Below are positions 62,206-64,000 of a stretch of DNA of 64,000 nucleotides, in pieces. Every line of letters begins with the position of its first letter. Position 1 is the first letter of the stretch. The stretch lies in assembly GCF_000169335.1 (NCBI RefSeq), contig NZ_AAXW01000003.1, forward strand, positions 170,955 through 234,954, written 5' to 3'. The DNA comes from Crocosphaera chwakensis CCY0110. Its GTDB lineage: Bacteria; Cyanobacteriota; Cyanobacteriia; Cyanobacteriales; Microcystaceae. The position numbers were made by a program, and so were the translations under genes. The notes beneath the pieces are model-generated. The model worked only from the letters and a program-made list of their open reading frames with translations. It was not told the DNA's origin and did no database searches.

Positions 62206-62787
62206 ATGGAATTTAGCGAAAATATAGACCCCATTATACAAGGATATGCCCAAGGTTACTTTTTAATGGCGGATGAAAATGATGTACTGGGCTGGTATTC
62301 TAGTCGTCAACGCGCCCTAATACCTCTAGATGAGCGTTTCCGCTATCCGAAATCCCTAAAACGATTTTTGAATCAAAATATTTTTTCTGTAGCAGTTAAT
62401 CGTGATTTTCTAGGAGTTTGCCAGGGTTGTGCGGATAGAGATAGCACGTGGATTGCGCCAGAATTAATTGAAATTTATTATCAACTACATTTAGCCGGTT
62501 ATGCCCATAGTTTTGAAACTTGGCAAGGAGATAAGTTAGCCGGGGGTATTTTAGGAATTACCATCGGGGCTGCATTTATTGGGGAATCAATGTTTTTTCG
62601 TATCCCCAATGGCTCAAAAGTGGCTATGGTTAAATTAGTAGAACATTTGAAATCGCGAGGTTTTATCCTCTTTGATGCTCAATTACAAAACGACCATTTA
62701 GCCAGATTTGGATCTTATTTAATCAGTGATTTAGAATATCAAAAATTGTTACAAGAAGCGTTAAGTTATCCTTGTATTTTTGTTTAA
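62206..62787 (+). CDS. aat: leucyl/phenylalanyl-tRNA-protein transferase
   Basis: A 193-residue GNAT-like enzyme of the N-end rule. Family blocks are GYAQGYFLMADENDVLGWYS, FAQ-equivalent RYPKSLKRFLNQNIFSVAVN, GVCQGCADRDSTWIAPELIE, LAGYAHSFETWQGDKLAGGI, and GAAFIGESMFFRIPNGSKVA with LFDAQLQNDHLARFGSYLI. It attaches Leu or Phe to basic N termini so the protein goes to ClpS/ClpP. Length is slightly under the E. coli form (234), with a short N terminus as in other cyanobacteria. Confidence 0.9.
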   Translation: MEFSENIDPIIQGYAQGYFLMADENDVLGWYSSRQRALIPLDERFRYPKSLKRFLNQNIFSVAVNRDFLGVCQGCADRDSTWIAPELIEIYYQLHLAGYAHSFETWQGDKLAGGILGITIGAAFIGESMFFRIPNGSKVAMVKLVEHLKSRGFILFDAQLQNDHLARFGSYLISDLEYQKLLQEALSYPCIFV

Positions 62788-62797
62788 ATACTATTCT

Positions 62798-62884
62798 AAA
62801 ACCGCACCCCCTCGCAATGACAATCAACCCAGAACAATTCACCATTACGTTGACAGTGTTAAATTCCTGCGAGGTTGTGGTTTT
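62798..62884 (+). promoter_or_regulatory. dyad enclosing the leader of the TPR gene
   Basis: The left arm aaaaccgcaccccctcgca (62798-62816) pairs with the right arm tgcgaggttgtggtttt (62868-62884) with small mismatches; the loop is about 51 bases. The right arm holds the likely ribosome site (gagg, 62871-62874) and ends exactly at the ATG of the TPR gene. It could be a translational control structure, a terminator for aat, or a small palindromic repeat element. Confidence 0.4.
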
Positions 62885-64000
62885 ATGATTAATTGGCTTA
62901 AAAATCTCTGGAATTGGTTAAAAAGTCTCTTTAATGGTTCTTCTGAACCCATAGAACCCTGTGATCCTCCTTCTGATCCTAAGTTAACCGATTCTGAGTA
63001 CGAAAGTGTCTTATTTGCGTTGCTAGAAGAGGTAAAAAAAGGGAAATCTTGGGGTAGTTGTCAAGGAATTTTAATCAATCGTAATGTTAAATCGGATGAG
63101 TTGGCAGGATGGATTGAGGAGAAAAGTTTGGAATGGTTGCAGAATAGACATAATTATCAACAATTAGGGGAAGATTTAGGGGAATTGGGCGATATTGCGT
63201 CGGGAAAATTGGGCAATATTGCAACGCAACTGAGTTCGGAGTTAGAAAATTTTCAACAGGATAATCTACAAAATACAGAATTAATAACATCAAATTCAAA
63301 CCCATCAGAGACAACAGTAGATGAAGTTCAAAGATTAATTGAGCAAGCATTTGAACAATGTCAAAAGGGAGAGTATGAAGCAGCGATCGCATCATACAAC
63401 AAAGCATTAGAATTTAAACCAGATCTACATCAAGCTTGGTTTAACCGAGGGAATGCGTTACATAACTTAGGAAGGTTTGAAGAAGCGATCACATCATACG
63501 ACAAGGTATTAGAAATTAAATCTGATGATCATAAAACTTGGAATAACCGAGGGAATGTGTTAGCTGACTTAGAAAAGTTAAAAGAAGCGATGGCATCATA
63601 CGACAAAGCATTAGAAATTAAACCTGATGATTATAAAACTTGGGATAACCAAGGTCTTGTATTGTCTGAGTTAGGAAGGTTTGAAGAGGCGATCACATCT
63701 TCTGACAAATCTTTAGAAATTAAACCTGATAATTATAACGCTTGGTATAACCGAGGGATTGCGTTAGCTAACTTAGAAAGGTTGGAAGAGGCGATCGCAT
63801 CCTATGACAAATCTTTAGAAATTAAACCTGATAATTATGACGCTTGGCATAACCGAGGGAATGTTTTAGCTAACTTAGAAAGGTTGGAAGAGGCGATCAT
63901 ATCTTATGACAAAGCTTTAGAATGTAAACCTCATTTTCATTATCCTTGGTATGAATACACTTGGTATGGCCGAGGTACACTAGCAAGTAGATCAACCGCA
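62885..64000 (+). CDS. TPR repeat protein, 3' end outside window
   Basis: The frame from ATG 62885 is open to the end of the window (372 codons). The start MINWLKNLWNWLKSLFNGSS is an amphipathic, Trp-rich helix that may contact membrane. An acidic linker and a domain with KKGKSWGSCQGILINRNVKS follow, then from about residue 143 at least six TPR units of 34 residues, such as AWFNRGNALHNLGRFEEAIT and SYDKALEIKPDDYKTW. The units are near-identical even at DNA level (102-base period), a sign of recent expansion. TPR arrays of this kind in cyanobacteria are often followed by CHAT or other effector domains, but the end is not visible. Confidence 0.85.
   Translation, partial: MINWLKNLWNWLKSLFNGSSEPIEPCDPPSDPKLTDSEYESVLFALLEEVKKGKSWGSCQGILINRNVKSDELAGWIEEKSLEWLQNRHNYQQLGEDLGELGDIASGKLGNIATQLSSELENFQQDNLQNTELITSNSNPSETTVDEVQRLIEQAFEQCQKGEYEAAIASYNKALEFKPDLHQAWFNRGNALHNLGRFEEAITSYDKVLEIKSDDHKTWNNRGNVLADLEKLKEAMASYDKALEIKPDDYKTWDNQGLVLSELGRFEEAITSSDKSLEIKPDNYNAWYNRGIALANLERLEEAIASYDKSLEIKPDNYDAWHNRGNVLANLERLEEAIISYDKALECKPHFHYPWYEYTWYGRGTLASRSTA

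Noticed and set aside
63087..63407. 106-codon minus-strand frame within the TPR gene region
   Set aside because: It is antisense to an uninterrupted TPR gene with clear repeat units.
1..64000. CRISPR array, rRNA operon or prophage
   Set aside because: I saw no regularly spaced direct repeats with unique spacers, no rRNA-like sequence and no phage structural genes; the only regular repeats are protein-coding TPR and pentapeptide units.

Overview
This window reads as chromosome from a unicellular, low-GC cyanobacterium of the Crocosphaera/Cyanothece type. The reasons are numerous GCGATCGC (HIP1) octamers, genes restricted to oxygenic phototrophs (acsF for chlorophyll, an Sll0418-like MPBQ/MSBQ methyltransferase, a CRR7-like protein, Ycf34, a Ycf55/DUF3685 protein, EbsA), and an AT-rich background. 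The species cannot be fixed from sequence reading alone.

Layout. 1-5.0 kb: the end of an SDR-type reductase, a small protein, a lipoprotein glycosidase, a GNAT acetyltransferase and an intact IS1182-family element. 5-13.2 kb: a DUF6335 protein and a UbiA-like membrane protein, a gene-poor kilobase with one candidate 25-residue membrane protein, a YvcK-like protein, the CRR7-like protein, and a three-gene minus-strand run (ribokinase, EbsA, BioD/DRTGG protein). A 54-residue basic protein starting at TTG lies at 10.4 kb. 13.2-20.1 kb: a disturbed region with decayed coding sequence and a GC-richer CheB-CheR-PAS-kinase-receiver gene broken by one in-frame stop. The block is flanked by two copies (75 and 79 bases) of the 3' end of the neighbouring ABC transporter gene. 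20-31 kb: DUF502, nusB, an SRPBCC protein, the tocopherol/plastoquinone methyltransferase, a DUF4365 pseudogene interrupted by an IS630-family element, a Uma2 protein, cobU-fbp, and a haem peroxidase with a PEP-CTERM tail and a one-base frameshift.

31-47.4 kb: a TPR protein, Ycf34, a CCA-type nucleotidyltransferase, gnd, a 159-base inverted-repeat element, a FAAL-ACP-thioesterase protein, acsF, and a large minus-strand phosphorelay cluster (REC-wHTH-HPt-REC regulator, 1565-residue seven-PAS kinase, single-domain receiver). 47.6-64 kb: a small protein and two pentapeptide-repeat proteins divergent from the phosphorelay, then secA, tRNA-Ser(UGA), metG, an NYN/LabA-like protein, nnr, a FurC/PerR-like regulator, a Ycf55-like protein, ftsH, rpsN, aat and a TPR gene running off the end.

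Most of the window is ordinary housekeeping and photosynthesis-related chromosome. The unusual parts are the repeat-flanked CheB/CheR island, a DUF4365 gene that can be rebuilt in frame by removing the IS630 element, several dyad-symmetric non-coding elements, two very short genes with good start signals, and the phosphorelay/pentapeptide cluster. I do not see a clearly new multi-gene system; the best leads are listed as findings.
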